Positions 1-11,070 of a DNA stretch of 64,000 bases are shown in pieces. The stretch is taken from the NCBI GenBank assembly GCA_010093515.1, contig MU001688.1, positions 79,940 to 143,939 of the forward strand, in the 5' to 3' direction. Numbering within the stretch: position 1 is the first letter of the stretch; the number at the start of each line of letters is the position of its first letter. This DNA comes from Lineolata rhizophorae (taxonomy: Eukaryota; Ascomycota; Dothideomycetes; Lineolatales; Lineolataceae). The notes below the pieces were generated by a model. The model made no database searches, was not told the origin of the DNA, and saw only the letters and a program-made list of their open reading frames with translations. Made by a program: the position numbers and the translations under genes.

Positions 1-59
1 ATGAAATTGCTTCAAAATTGATGGAGTAATGAGAGGATTTGTGGTGGTGATGATGGAAG

Positions 60-93
60 CTGACCGACCAGGGGGTCTGACCGACCAGGGGGT
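60..93. repeat. Perfect 17-bp tandem direct repeat
   Basis: The unit CTGACCGACCAGGGGGT occurs twice back to back (60-76 and 77-93) with no mismatch. It sits in non-coding, AT-richer DNA at the window edge. Its origin is unknown; replication slippage or a remnant repeat border would both fit. Confidence 0.7.
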
Positions 94-689
94 ACTACAC
101 GTTATATAATACTATATTAAACACCGCGAGGTTCGAATTTCAGTAGTCGAGTAGGAGCTTTTTCGGCGCCGAATGGGCGGTAGTGGAAGGCCCAACCTCA
201 TTGCACAAAGCAGCAAAGGGGGATATCCCGAAGAAACATTCCGTCTTAGCATGCCCCTCTCAAAATCCATTCAGCTTTGTAGATGTTAGTTACATCATCT
301 TGCGATATCATACTTTTCGGGTCACCTGCTCTAGATACCTCTTAGTTTGAATGGGATTGGTTGTCGATTTTGGCCGTTTCCTCATTCTAGGTCTAGCGTG
401 TAAGTTTCGGAGCTGCAAACCTTCAACTTCGAGTTTGGAGGTATTTTCAACAACACATCTCCATGATAATTAAGGGTCGTGAAAGAGATTACCAACAATT
501 CTTTCGTTGGCACTGGCGACGGCAGTCATGCTTTAGTAGGAGACGATACTATCTATGCAGAGAGCTGCTCCGAGAAGAACCTCGAGACGCCTCCGATGAA
601 GATACTCATAATATCTCTCTACTAAGCCTCCTATTCCACACTTAGATGATGTTATTCTATTCCTCCTAATATAAGCGCATACTCACTTA

Positions 690-1330
690 GTTGCCCCTCC
701 ATTTGAACACTGCATATCCCCCTCCAAACACTAGATCGCTGCTCATCCAAGTGATCACCGAGTCGAAGCTTTCCGGTCCGACCATGCATTCGCATTGCAA
801 GGAGTCACCGCCGCTCGACGGCCTACAACTTTCAAGGGCATCACCAGACTCCGGCTCACAAAAGCAGCTCTACTATACGGCTCGGAGAGACTGTGTCATC
901 GGGCACCTAATTCCCATACGGAATCATGGGCCTCGTGACTAGGAGTAGGTCCTATAAATATGGGTATTTCTCCCTAAAATAGGACAAACTAAGACTCTTC
1001 TTCTATTCTTACCTCGACTTTGCATCGTGATCGAGTCGTTGAGTCACACTGCTGCCCAGAGCGACATCTGCCGACTTCCCTCGGCTTAGTTCTGCCCGGT
1101 ATCGGGACAGGTCACCGGTTGACACGTTCGACACTCCTTCGACTATCCATACCTCGACCATCTCCACCTTCGACCATTCACAGTGAGTTGTACCCTTCTG
1201 CTCTGGTGTGCTGGTGACTTTCAGTACCATCATAGAGAGTACCAATGTTGTGATAGACTGCAGATTGTTTCAAATCCATTCAGTCAAATCCGTTAGAGAA
1301 CACTAGTTCTATCCGTAGGTAAATCTTTTG
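690..1330 (+). mobile_element. Possible fossil LTR fragment (Copia-like?), low confidence
   Basis: The stretch holds a TATA-type core (CCTATAAATATGGG near 950-963), followed by a pyrimidine-rich leader and a run of CTTCGAC/CCTCGAC-type words. This composition recalls LTR promoter and leader regions of fungal LTR elements. No matching second LTR, primer-binding site or pol domain is visible in the window, so it would be at most an isolated, degraded fragment. The call rests on composition alone. Confidence 0.2.
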
Positions 1331-2497
1331 TAATCGGCTACTTTGTGATCCATGCCAACAAAATGCTAGATACACATTCCCACGGCGACATCGATTCGCT
1401 GCGGCCCATTGACGCGCCAATCTCGAACGCTTTGCGGCCGTTGTGGCAGGGTACTGGACGAATACCGAGGCGCTGTGGCCCTGATCGGTAGAGCAGCCAC
1501 AATGGTCTGCGACGCCCAAGAACGGAAGACAAGCGACGCGGATGACATTGCTTATGTGGGGTTACTGATACCTCATTGTCACATCGAGATCCACGATTCA
1601 AGCCGGCCACAACGGGATTTGCCTGGGACTCAGCCAGTGCTGTCAAGTGGGACTAAATCTTGGGGAAGTGGTGTCCGAGGAGCATCGAGGTCTTGTGGTG
1701 CTTCATCAGAGGCGCTGCCACTATAGCGCACGGCATCGGGGAACGGAGGCGCGACGTGGACATCGTGACTTCGGCCGACGCGAGACGGCATGTTGAGGAG
1801 GGTGCCTCCGCTCGCCGGAATTGATTGCACTTCGACGTGGACGGGGGAAATAAAATGGAGGAAGACTTCCCTTACGGGGAAGTCCGAAAGGAGGCGAGAT
1901 GTATTATTGGATGCCTTAGGACCAGAACCTAATTAAACTGGAGAAACTACGTTGACAACATGCACAAGGAGAAGCGAACAAAGAATTTATTCTACGAGGT
2001 TGCGCGGTGTGCCTGGGGCGCGCTGGGAGGGCGGTTGGCTGGGGACAGGCTGGTAGGATGAGAAGGGGTGACGTAGCGGGAAGCGATCACTATGAGACTG
2101 CTTATAGACGCACGCAAAGTGAAGCAGATCAAAGTAAAGTGCTGGATGTCCAGGCACAGGGTCAAGAGACGCTCCTACCGGAGTCCTAGGTTGCCGCACT
2201 ACTAACGGAAAAAAAGGTGCCAAGAAGATACATTCGAATTTGATAGGAGAAGTGTATACATAGCCGGTGATAGCCCCTATTTTAGATGCCCCGAGTCTGA
2301 AACAAAGGGAAAGAAAAAAAGCAAGGTACGATCAAATGGAAAGCCAACGCGTTTTTAATGTTGGAGGTCCATGCACTGATCGCCATGCCGAAATTGAAAG
2401 AAGTGTACAACTCGACCCCACCAATCATACCCTCGCGCTATCCCAGTCGCTTACCCACACTCACTTCTCACCCACTCACTCGCGACTCTTCGCTCCC

Positions 2498-3663
2498 TCA
2501 CCAGTGCTCGACGGCCGTGTAATTGAACGTCGGCGGCGCCCGCTCCAGCAGCACGCTGCCAGGCGCGTCCCTGCGCGTCAGCGCGCCCTCGGTCCCGGTC
2601 TCGGCCAGCTCGAGGTCGAAGCAATCGGCATCGTCGTCGGTGGTGGAGCACAGCGGATACAAGGTGTGGGTGCCCATGTCGCAGAACATGCCCTCGGGCA
2701 GGTTGACGTAGTCGGGGCCGAAGGAGGTGTCCGAGTTGCACACCCACGAGGCCGGCTGGTTGGCGTCGGAGTTGACGACGAGCCAGCCGTCGCGCAGGAC
2801 CTGGTCGGTGAGGTCGCGCGGCGACGGGAAGGCCCTCTTGCCCTTCTTCATGGGGTCCTGCGACGTGCTCCACTGGGTGCCGTCGCAGAACTCCTGCTCC
2901 GACGTGTGCGACCCGTCCGGGTTGGCGTAGTAGTAGCCGATGTCGAACTTGAGCGAGGCCGACATGGCGTCGGCCTCGAGGTTGCCGTCCAGCCAGACGC
3001 AGCCCGGCTTGTACTCGGTGCCGTCCTCGGCCCGGCCCACGGCCTGCTTGCCCGGGTACCACGACGCCTGCCCGCAGTGGTAGCCTACGTCGCCCGTCCA
3101 CACCGTCTTGTAGTCGTTGACCTGCGTCACCGACAGGTACTGGATGCACATCGCGTCGTCCGAGTTGACGAAATTGATCTTGCGCGCCTGCACCGTCTCC
3201 CCCAGCTCCTGGTGGATCTGGATCTCGGCGTAGCCGCCACGCTCCACGTGGATATCTAGGGAACGCGCCGTTAGAGTTAGCTAAGACAGAGGAACCAACG
3301 ATGTATATGTGGGAATGGGATAATCTCGTGGGCGCGCGCAGCTTTGAACGGAAACAACTGAACGTACCGGTGTCAGACACCCCAAGATAATCATTGTTGG
3401 CATCAAACCCATATATTGCCTGGACACTCCCGTCCTACATGTTTCCGTTAGCGTCTTGTTCTTCAAAGCCGGCGTAGTAATCGTTTCAAAAGAAGTAAAA
3501 GCGTTACCATATTTCCCGGTTCGGTCGGGGAATTTCCAAGGCCCACTCCCACGCCGACGACGGCGCCGCCGGCTCTCTGCGACGGGATGCTGTTGGACAG
3601 CGTGAAGGAGACAATGGTGACGATGCCGCTGATCAGGCCGACTGTATCTACGATTCCTGACAT
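2498..3663 (-). CDS. Uncharacterised fungal family protein (Cys-containing C-terminal region)
   Basis: Three exons, 3663-3508, 3434-3368 and 3255-2498, join in frame (ATG|GTAACG, ACCG|GTACGT; acceptors GTAG and CTAG) to give about 326 residues. The N-terminus MSGIVDTVGLISG is a short hydrophobic helix without a clear signal cleavage site. The body carries conserved-looking segments: DDAMCIQYLSV, WTGDVGYHCG, CVWLDG, and a C-terminal SDTSFGPDY...FCDM...PLC...CFDLEL block with regularly spaced cysteines. I recall this layout from many hypothetical proteins of Fusarium, Trichoderma and relatives, none with a known function. A TATAAA lies about 156 bp upstream of the ATG. Family assignment is from memory, function unknown. 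Confidence 0.8.
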
Positions 3664-3818
3664 ATTGAACGTGTATTGAGCAGTGTACTCAAGTGATGGC
3701 TAGGCAAGAAGCGTCGGGGTTGGCGCAAAGAGCTGCTGAATTGATACTGAGTCTGTGGACTTCTAGATGGTGGACTTGGTCGCTTGCTTGTTTCCCATGG
3801 AGAAGGCGTCACGGAGAC

Positions 3819-3824
3819 TTTATA
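3819..3824 (-). promoter_or_regulatory. TATA box for the 3663 gene
   Basis: Minus-strand TATAAA in the context GATATAAAG lies about 156 bp before the ATG at 3663, a usual distance for fungal TATA promoters with a 100-bp leader. Confidence 0.45.
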
Positions 3825-5510
3825 TCCGTTTTACGTACTCCTTAGTGGTGACCTTTGAATGTTGTTTCCTTTGTCATTCCAGCTCGTGCTCGATGCCCAG
3901 GAGAGCGAAGCCACCATTCTCCATCGTCTTAGCACTCTCCTTCCAAAAATGGCACGCATTAATTTAATTCAGATCCTTCATGATGTCTACGCCTAGCCTT
4001 CGCACATGGGCGGCGCAGCTGCCGGGACTGCCGAGTCCTAGGTTATGATCGCACGATCCATGACTGGTATGGGGGTTCACTTTCCATCGTGCGATCGAAG
4101 GCTTGCGCCTCTACCACGGAGAATTGCATGTTTGACAAACAGCTATGCCCCGAAGGATCCGTTCCCGGCCGGTTAAAGTTTCGAATTCCAATTGCAACGT
4201 CGAGCTGAGGCTGTGTGAAGCCTTTCTTTTCTTTTTCAGCCGCATGGTTGGGCCAACCTTGTCCGACGGCCACCGGCCGGCCGCTCCGAATGCTAGACAA
4301 CAGCGCCAATGACGTAGTTATCGTGGCGTGCTCGCTATAATCGGCCAAGCGAATCAAATTCTCGGTTCACGCGCATGTTCGAATGTAACTAGGAGATCGA
4401 ATCGGGAAGCCCCGGTTCAGGAGAGCAGGAGTTTGCGGCGTGCGGAGAGCGGAGTCTGTGCTGTTCGTGCCTGTCGATCACTTGCAATCGCGGGCATCTG
4501 AGAGAATGACACCACACCAAGTTGGCTTCAACAGAGCTTCTCCACCAACGAGAAGTCATGATCAAGGCCACATGACATTATTCGAGGTTTGATTCAAACT
4601 CCATGCATGTCTTGGCGGAACTTGTGGCGTTATGTATGTCCACTCGACTCCTCATCCGAAGGCACGATCATGAGCTACCATGAGAAGAGTAGAACAAACC
4701 AGGAAGGTACTCTTCGCCGTAGTGGTATCTAGACGGGCCGAAAAGACTATTCCAGGATACTTGCATCGCAAGCACGTTGTGTTGGCTTTTCCAGCGGTCC
4801 GTCGCCGCCCTGCTAGGGAGCCCCCATTAGAATCTGTCGAACATAGCAATGGTCTTGCTGATCAAGTACAGAACCCGGGAACACTGATTTGGATGCCATG
4901 GACTGTTTGTGACTCTGTGGCTGGAATAGCAACAGGACTTCTTTTTATGGCCCGATGTGTTTCATGGCTCACCCGACGTCGGCCCCCGATCCACTGTCCC
5001 AGGAATTGATTCCCTCGTCTTTGATAAGTGAACTGCACATACCTGGGACCACGAGGCTGAGCCTGCTATCCGCACAGCCCCTGTCCGACACTTTTTTTGC
5101 TGGAACCCGGGAAATAGCAATAGCACTCGATATTATGCCGACTAACACGTTTGTGTGGGGGTATCTCTCCGATCGCACGGGGCAGAAGCATTGAAGCTAA
5201 GTACAGAGCTATTCTAAAATCGGTTGCCGTTGCGGCTGGAACTTTGCGCGCCAAGGAATCCTTCCAACCTTCTTTCAACACATCTTCACGTTCGCCTTGC
5301 TAGGATGGCAATCCACTACCCTTTCTGCGGCCCCGTCTTTGACGCAGTCCTTTGCGATGGCAATCCAGGGGCGGCATGCAGAGACCGACGCGAAGTCGAC
5401 TGACTGTCTTGTCGCAACGTCACTCGGACCTTTGACCTTCCATGTTGGCTGAACGCTCGGAGACGGACACTGTTGGTTCACCTCGCACGGCGGCGGTCGC
5501 CGACAACGCC
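3825..5510. other. Intergenic, no supported gene
   Basis: The region lies between two divergent genes. Short frames on both strands (for example 4680-5009) show no recognisable domain, splice-joined extension or ATG with good context. It probably holds both promoters plus spacer. Confidence 0.55.
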
Positions 5511-5517
5511 ATAAAAG
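5511..5517 (+). promoter_or_regulatory. TATA box of the defensin-like gene
   Basis: ATAAAAG within CCATAAAAGGGC lies 209 bp upstream of the ATG at 5720. The leader that follows is CT/CA-rich with CACTCACTCACTCACC runs, typical of strongly expressed secreted fungal proteins, and the start context (CCAAAATGC) is good. Confidence 0.6.
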
Positions 5518-5719
5518 GGCGCTGGTTCGTCGCCTTCGATCGATCAGCACGCAGCAGCCTCCCAAGTCCATCTACTCGCAGGACCTAGCGTGCATTTTGA
5601 CAACTCCCGGGGTCAAGTCAATCGACCACTCACTCACTCACCCGCTCACTCAATTGTTCCCCAAAACACACACATACAGTCCATCTATCTCTTCCTCACT
5701 ACATCCCACTCCATCCAAA

Positions 5720-6210
5720 ATGCGCACCACCTTCTCCGTCGGCCTCGCCGCCCTCGCCTTCTTCCTCTCCTCCGCCGGCGCCGCCCCGCCCGACCGCATC
5801 GCCGAAGACAGCCCGCTGCATAAGCGCATCCCGGAGTGCGCCGGCAACGGCGGCGAGGGCTGCCCGTCGGGCTACTTCGACGAGAACCAGTGCGCGGCCT
5901 CGTGCTACGGCCGCTTCCCGGACACGGGCGACATGTGAGTGGACAACTCCCCTCCCCCTTTTCCCGCCCCTATCTTTTCCTTTTCATTTTCTCTTCTGGC
6001 TTTCGTCTGTGCGAAATGGCTAACGTGGAGTGTGTGTGTGTTCTTCCTGCAGCTGCCAGGGCTACTGCGCGGAGACGCCGCTCTGGGGCGGAGGCACGAC
6101 GCCGCCGCAGTGCTACTGCGTAAGTGGACAACCCCCCGTGAGGAGAGAGAGCTGTGGCCGTGGTGAAATGAAACGGGCCGGAGTCTAATGTTAGCTGCAC
6201 GCAGAACTAA
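5720..6210 (+). CDS. Small secreted 8-cysteine defensin-like peptide precursor
   Basis: Exons 5720-5934, 6053-6119 and 6205-6210 give a 95-residue precursor. Donors are GTGAGT and GTAAGT; the last exon encodes only Asn and the stop. Residues 1-21 form a signal peptide, residues 22-36 a propeptide ending in Lys-Arg (Kex2-type site), and residues 37-95 a 59-residue mature peptide with eight cysteines at mature positions 4, 12, 22, 26, 37, 41, 56 and 58. The CxxxC (22/26) and terminal CxC (56/58) spacing, with GYCA before the last pair, resembles the CS-alpha-beta scaffold of fungal defensins such as plectasin. Expected role: secreted antimicrobial or signalling peptide. The scaffold is inferred from cysteine spacing only; another cysteine-rich effector fold is possible. 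A TATA promoter is present. Confidence 0.82.
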
Positions 6211-7662
6211 AAACTCTTCAAACGTGGCAATGGGAGCGGGGGCGAGCCCTTTCAAGGGCTCCGTGCGAGACGTGAAGCCGTGTGATTGGGCATTTGGCCA
6301 GTTGCTTTGCATAGGGTTGGGTTCAGAGCTAAGGGGCTTTCAAGACTGAGCATCTCCGTGGATGGATTTGGATCCCTGCTTGGCATCCTTTTTTTGTGTT
6401 GCTTTGTACTCGACTGGTCGATCTCTTGGACAAAAATCAACACAAGCCGTACATAGCAATCAAACTGTCAGTTGTCTGCGAGCTTGAAATGCGCCACGGT
6501 AGAGTTTGTTGTCACTGTTGTATCGAGGGAATCGAGTCGCCAAGGCCCTGAAGTGCCTAGCGTGACCGTGGTCTGACCCGCCAATGAAGCCGCGACGTGA
6601 TATTAAAGTGGTGGGGCCGGCGCAGCGCCGATCGCTCGGTAGTCGTTCCAGCGCGATCGCGGCGGGCCACCTCGACCGGCAACAGCTCCAAGGCATGCGG
6701 TCGGGGAACGGGGATCGAGCTTCCGGGGCGGCTGCGGAGCGCTGGTTTCAGAGGACAAATCCAGTACGTAATTGGCAATCGGTCGCGAATCCTTCCTCCT
6801 CCGCCGCGAGACGGCAAGTCACGACAGTCACGACAACCCCGGGCCGGGCCCCAGGGCCGCGATGCTTGGCCCCAAGCCACCCGCGGGTCCGGGCGCGGCG
6901 GCCGGGATTCGACGTTGCATCGAGGAGCGCCATGGGCAAAGCGGAAGCCGGTGCATGGGAAGAGGGAGCCCGGCGGCGGGCGCAGGAGCAAGGCAGATCT
7001 CAGATGTCCGTAGCGCGCGCAGACGCCGTATGACGTCGATCCCGGGGCCGGAAGGATTCACACCCCTCGGCTTGACTCCATAGCAGCGTCGACTACACTT
7101 GCTGCAACTGGGAACGGCTGCGGCGCCGCCGCACTGGCCGCGGGCGCGCCGGCCAGAAAGGAGATCCCACCTTCCGGATGGTTGTTTTGGGCTTGATTTT
7201 TCCGCGTGGCGAGGCCCTTACCCCGGACTCCTTGCGGGCGGCCAAATTGGTCCAAAGCTTAATCGCGGCCGGGAGCGGTGCGTCGTGAGCGGTGGAGTTC
7301 TCCAGCCCGGAGGAATGCCGGCCTGCATCTGGGGTTGTTGGTTCGGACCCCCTGGCCCTTGCGCATTCGTGCTGAGCGGAGTGCATAGCCCTCCTCGCTG
7401 TTTCGTCACTGGCCCATTGACCAGTCAGTCCCTTGAGGTGACACCATGTGTCTGTTGTCTCTCTTTCTGCACTTGTGGTTCGCGGGGCTGTGTTGCGAGC
7501 TCTGCTGCCCGCTTCTATTTTGCCGTGATGTCGTCGAGCTAGATCGAATCCGCTCATTTATAGTGTCAACGGCGTCCTAATCTCGCGTTCAAATCCGTCC
7601 TGCTTAGGAGCAAACACTGGGCGCCGAAGAATTGCATGATCCATCCCTTTTGACTTGGCAAG
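6211..7662. other. Intergenic, GC-rich, no supported gene
   Basis: Frames on both strands between about 6460 and 7560 overlap each other with no conserved motif and arise from high GC. A TTTATAG near 7556-7562, about 100 bp before the next ATG, may be a TATA element. Confidence 0.55.
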
Positions 7663-8450
7663 ATGAAGTCATTGTTCTCTCGTCTCTTTCTGGCCCTAGT
7701 CGCCCTCCTCCTTGCGGCCGTCGGCTTCGCCTGCGTAGGCCTCTCGAACCATAGCCTTATGAAGATGAACGATTGGGAGAATAGGGGAACCTTTTCGCCC
7801 CGACCCGGCGGATACACGGTCCCGATATATCTATATCCAGAGCATCTACGCGAAGGACCTTCACAAGCCATTCTTGGTGCAGGCGCGGTAGCTGGTGTAG
7901 CTGGCGTGGTGGGCGCCGTGAATGCCGTCGTAAGTGAACAAAGAGACACCACCACGACAGAAAGGGTTCGAGTTGGATTTCCTGACGTCGAATGAGTAGC
8001 TTCCTTGCGGCTGGCGCATTGCTGCGTTTGCAACCATGACGAGTGCCGTCATAAGCACGGCCGTCTCGATTGGTGTCCTAGCATATGTCATGGTCGAGTC
8101 CGGCCGGAACACAGACTACGCCTTCAGCGAAAACGACACCCAACGTGGGACATACACCATCGAGTCCTGGACGTGCCAGGTGCGGCATTACGCGCCGGCG
8201 TACTGGGACCGGCTTTCGAGGTTGTGTCATGAGTCGGTAAGTCTCTTATAGTCTGCCACGAATGGGGGAAAAGCAGATACTGATGGTTATATAGGAAGCG
8301 GTGCGCTGGATGACGATCCCGCTGGTGGTGTTTAGTGCGCTCCTGTTCGTTGCGGCGCTGTTGAACATGAAGCGTGACAAGCCGTCGTCGTCGTCCAAAT
8401 TTGAACTGAACAAGTTTAGGCGGGACAGCGGCAATCTTACTAACATCTAA
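7663..8450 (+). CDS. Four-transmembrane hypothetical protein
   Basis: Exons 7663-7929, 8000-8236 and 8295-8450 join at codon boundaries (GTC|GTAAGT, TCG|GTAAGT; acceptors GTAG and ATAG) to give 219 residues. Four hydrophobic segments are visible: about residues 8-28 (LFLALVALLLAAVGFACVGL), 67-89, 98-122, and 170-191. The loop between segments 3 and 4 holds WTCQ...RLC, two cysteines that could form an extracytoplasmic disulfide. The C-terminal tail is Lys/Ser-rich and probably cytosolic. The tetraspan layout with a Cys-bearing loop recalls Sur7/claudin-like or MARVEL-like fungal membrane proteins, but no signature of either is present, so no function is assigned. Confidence 0.75.
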
Positions 8451-10066
8451 TGAGGTCTGCATGAGCCGGAGAAGTGTATGGAACGGGGCTTAGGAGTAAA
8501 ACAAGACCATACTAAGGAAGCGGGGTTGAGGAAAATTCTCCGAAATGGTCTTCGAACGCGATTGGTAATGGTGCTACTGCATCACAGATAGGACTGGACT
8601 GAAAATGAGTATAATATACTGCGTGAGACGCATTTGCTAAGTATTTACGATATGTTCTTTGTACGATTCGATCACTATTTTAGCTAGATACCCCGGGATG
8701 CCAGTCTGGCATCCAGATACCGCATCTACGGTTGACACTCATAGACGTCGGTGTAGTCTGAATGGGAGAAAACCACACGTCTATGGAATGGATTCGTGAC
8801 GGCAAGGAGACGCACAGCACTTAGCTATATATTCACGAAAAGTGATGTTTCACCTCACATCCCGGAAGCCAAAGGTTATTGGTGACATCAGATCGCATAG
8901 TTCCTAAGAGAATTGTTCGATTGCATGTTGGGCAGCGCGTATCTCCGTAGTGTAAATGGAATGATAGAGCTGACCACTGATGTTGATGGTATCGTTAAGT
9001 TTTGAGGGATTAGCAACAGAGAACGCTTCTACTGGCGCACTATAGAGATCTCATTTGGTTATACATCACATGGTGTCCAAAGCTCACCACTGGCAGTTGA
9101 TCCAACATTAACCCCGCACTACAACTAGTAGAGGGACTTGGCATTTAGCATTGTTTATTAATTGCAACGATAAACAAAGAGCATAGCATCGACATTTTAT
9201 GGCAACACATAGAATGATGATACGTCACTTGGAGAATAGATACTAAGTGGTCTATACTCTAACCGTACTTATTTATGCGTTTACTTCGAGACTGAGATAT
9301 ACATAATTGAGGTGTAAGAACATATTTCTCATGAGCAGATGCGAAGGATATGGTAGCAATGGGGATTCTGTCCTTTCTGCATCAATTATAAAAACAACCA
9401 GTTTCCCGGGGCGCATGCCGACGCCCTCCGCGCCAATATCTTGACATTCAAGCTTGACGTGGTGCAACTTACCAGCCAAGCCTTGTCCGTGCCGTACCAC
9501 CGTTCTTGCAGTGCGTCTCATCCCTGGTAAGAAACTACCGCAATACCAGTGTCCCAACCATACAGGCCTAACCAAAGCTTGCTTTGCACCGCTCAGTGCG
9601 TTCTAGAACCAAGGTTGGCCAAGGAGACTGCACAGCTGTCGCTAGAACACCACTACGGCAGGCCAAAGGCCAATTTCATAGGCAAACTCAGTTCACAGTT
9701 CACCAAAAATTGCAAGCAAAAATGTAAATGCCGAGTTTTCAGCTTGCTCAAAAAAATACAAGCTCCACACATATCCGAGCCCTTCTCGCTCAAATCATAC
9801 AAAAAAGTCCCCAGGCTAAGCTGTTCCAAGCAAGGCCGGGATTGGTATCACAATGTACCAGACGAGAAAAGCCACCACCGGACGGCAGACACTGAACCGC
9901 GCCGCGGCCGCATCCGCCCGCCCGCCCATCGTCGAAAGAGAAGTCGCCTCAAAGCACATCTAATCCCCCTCCCAGCGCCGCCACAACACTAGCGGCCGTC
10001 ACAGCAAACTACAACATAGACCGACCGAAGCCGGGCCCCGCAATAAACGGAGCCAAAGCGAACCGC
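8451..10066. other. AT-rich intergenic stretch
   Basis: From about 8500 to 9400 the sequence is distinctly AT-rich (for example TTGTTTATTAATTGCAACG) with no long frame, unlike the GC-rich flanks. This could be decayed or RIP-affected DNA, but no identifiable element remains. The frame at 9549-9992 has no ATG of good context or known motif and lies in the 3' flank of the cupredoxin gene. Confidence 0.5.
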
Positions 10067-10835
10067 TTACACCATGGCGAAAGCAGCCAGGCCGGCGAAG
10101 AAGCCGACCAGGCCGGAGCTCGCCGTGTAGCCGCTGATGGCGGCGCCCGAGGAGGTCTCGGAGGCGGCGGACTCGGTGCTGGAGGCGGAGCCGCTCTCGG
10201 TCGGGGAGCCGCTCTCGGTGTCGGCGGCGGCCATGACGACGCCGCCCTGGATCTGGGACGGCCACTCCGAGGCGTCGACGTCGGCGGCAGCATCCCTGTA
10301 GTCGTCGAGGGTGTTGCCCGAGGAGCTGCAAGAGGAGGGCAGGTTAGCGAGGTTGGGGAGAGTGGGGGGTGTGGAGGGGGTAGCGGATGACTTACGGAGG
10401 GTTGATGACGCCGACCATGCCGTTCTCGCAGTGGCGGCCGGTGGCGCAGTAGAACCAGATGGGGTCGGTGCTGTTGATCTGGACGACGAAGATGTCGTCG
10501 CCCATGCCCTCCTCAACGGGCATGAAACCGGACCAGAAGGCGTCGTCCGACGCCGGCACGCACGGCTCGTCAAAGGTCGACATGGACACCGAGTGGTTCA
10601 TCGGCCAGAAGTGGAACTCGACCATGTCGCCCTCCTCGACCGTGAGCGTGTCCGGCTCGAACGTCAGCCCGTCCTGCCCGACCTTGATGATCTGGTTGCC
10701 GCTGGCGGACGTCGACATGGCCGAGGACGACGACATGGTCGCCGTGGAGTCGCTCGAGTCGTCGCCATACTGGGGGCTGGCGTAGACGGCGGCAGCGCTG
10801 AGGCCGAGGGAAAGGATAGTCGACAGAGGGGCCAT
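10067..10835 (-). CDS. GPI-anchored cupredoxin (extracellular serine-rich protein)
   Basis: Two exons, 10835-10396 and 10325-10067, with a GTAAGT donor and TTGCAG acceptor, give about 232 residues. Residues 1-19 are a signal peptide; a Ser/Thr/Asp-rich segment follows. A plastocyanin-like domain covers about residues 48-147, with all four expected type-1 copper ligands visible: His81 (NHSVS), Cys130 (WFYC), His135 (GRH) and Met140 (NGM). After a Ser/Thr/Glu-rich stalk, the C-terminus ends in a hydrophobic tail (SGLVGFFAGLAAFAMV) after small residues, as expected for GPI attachment. Likely a cell-wall or plasma-membrane copper protein; homologues are reported as extracellular serine-rich proteins, mostly of unknown role. 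A TATA box lies about 230 bp upstream. Confidence 0.9.
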
Positions 10836-11063
10836 TGTAATAGATTATTTATATGGGGTTGGTGAGAAGGTTTTTTTTCCCTTTTGGATGTGTGGAGTTC
10901 TTGCTTCGGAAAAGGAGAGACCGTGTTCTACACAGATCTGCTTTGAAAGAAGTGAAGAGAAAGAAAGAGCAAATTCTTCAAACGCTTGGCTTGAAAGAAA
11001 CAAAGGACTGGAATGGAAGTGAGGAGCAAAAGAAGCAGAAACGAACGCAAATCGCCTCTCGTC

Positions 11064-11070
11064 TTTATAC
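11064..11070 (-). promoter_or_regulatory. TATA box of the cupredoxin gene
   Basis: Minus-strand GTATAAAGAC lies about 230 bp before the ATG at 10835. The intervening leader is long and rich in short A/T and purine runs. Confidence 0.5.

Larger units (their letters stand above)
1..2497. other. Intergenic, no supported gene
   Basis: Apart from the short tandem repeat and the LTR-like stretch, only short unconserved frames are present. The longest plus-strand frame here (from 2267) is the shadow of the minus-strand gene that begins beyond it. Base composition is more AT-rich than in the genes. Confidence 0.6.

Noticed and set aside
2267-3259. Long plus-strand frame (330 codons)
   Set aside because: It is the antisense shadow of the minus-strand three-exon gene, whose splice joins and motifs are consistent.
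9549-9992. 147-codon frame downstream of the cupredoxin
   Set aside because: Lys/Ser-rich without motif; lies in the likely 3' flank of the minus-strand gene.
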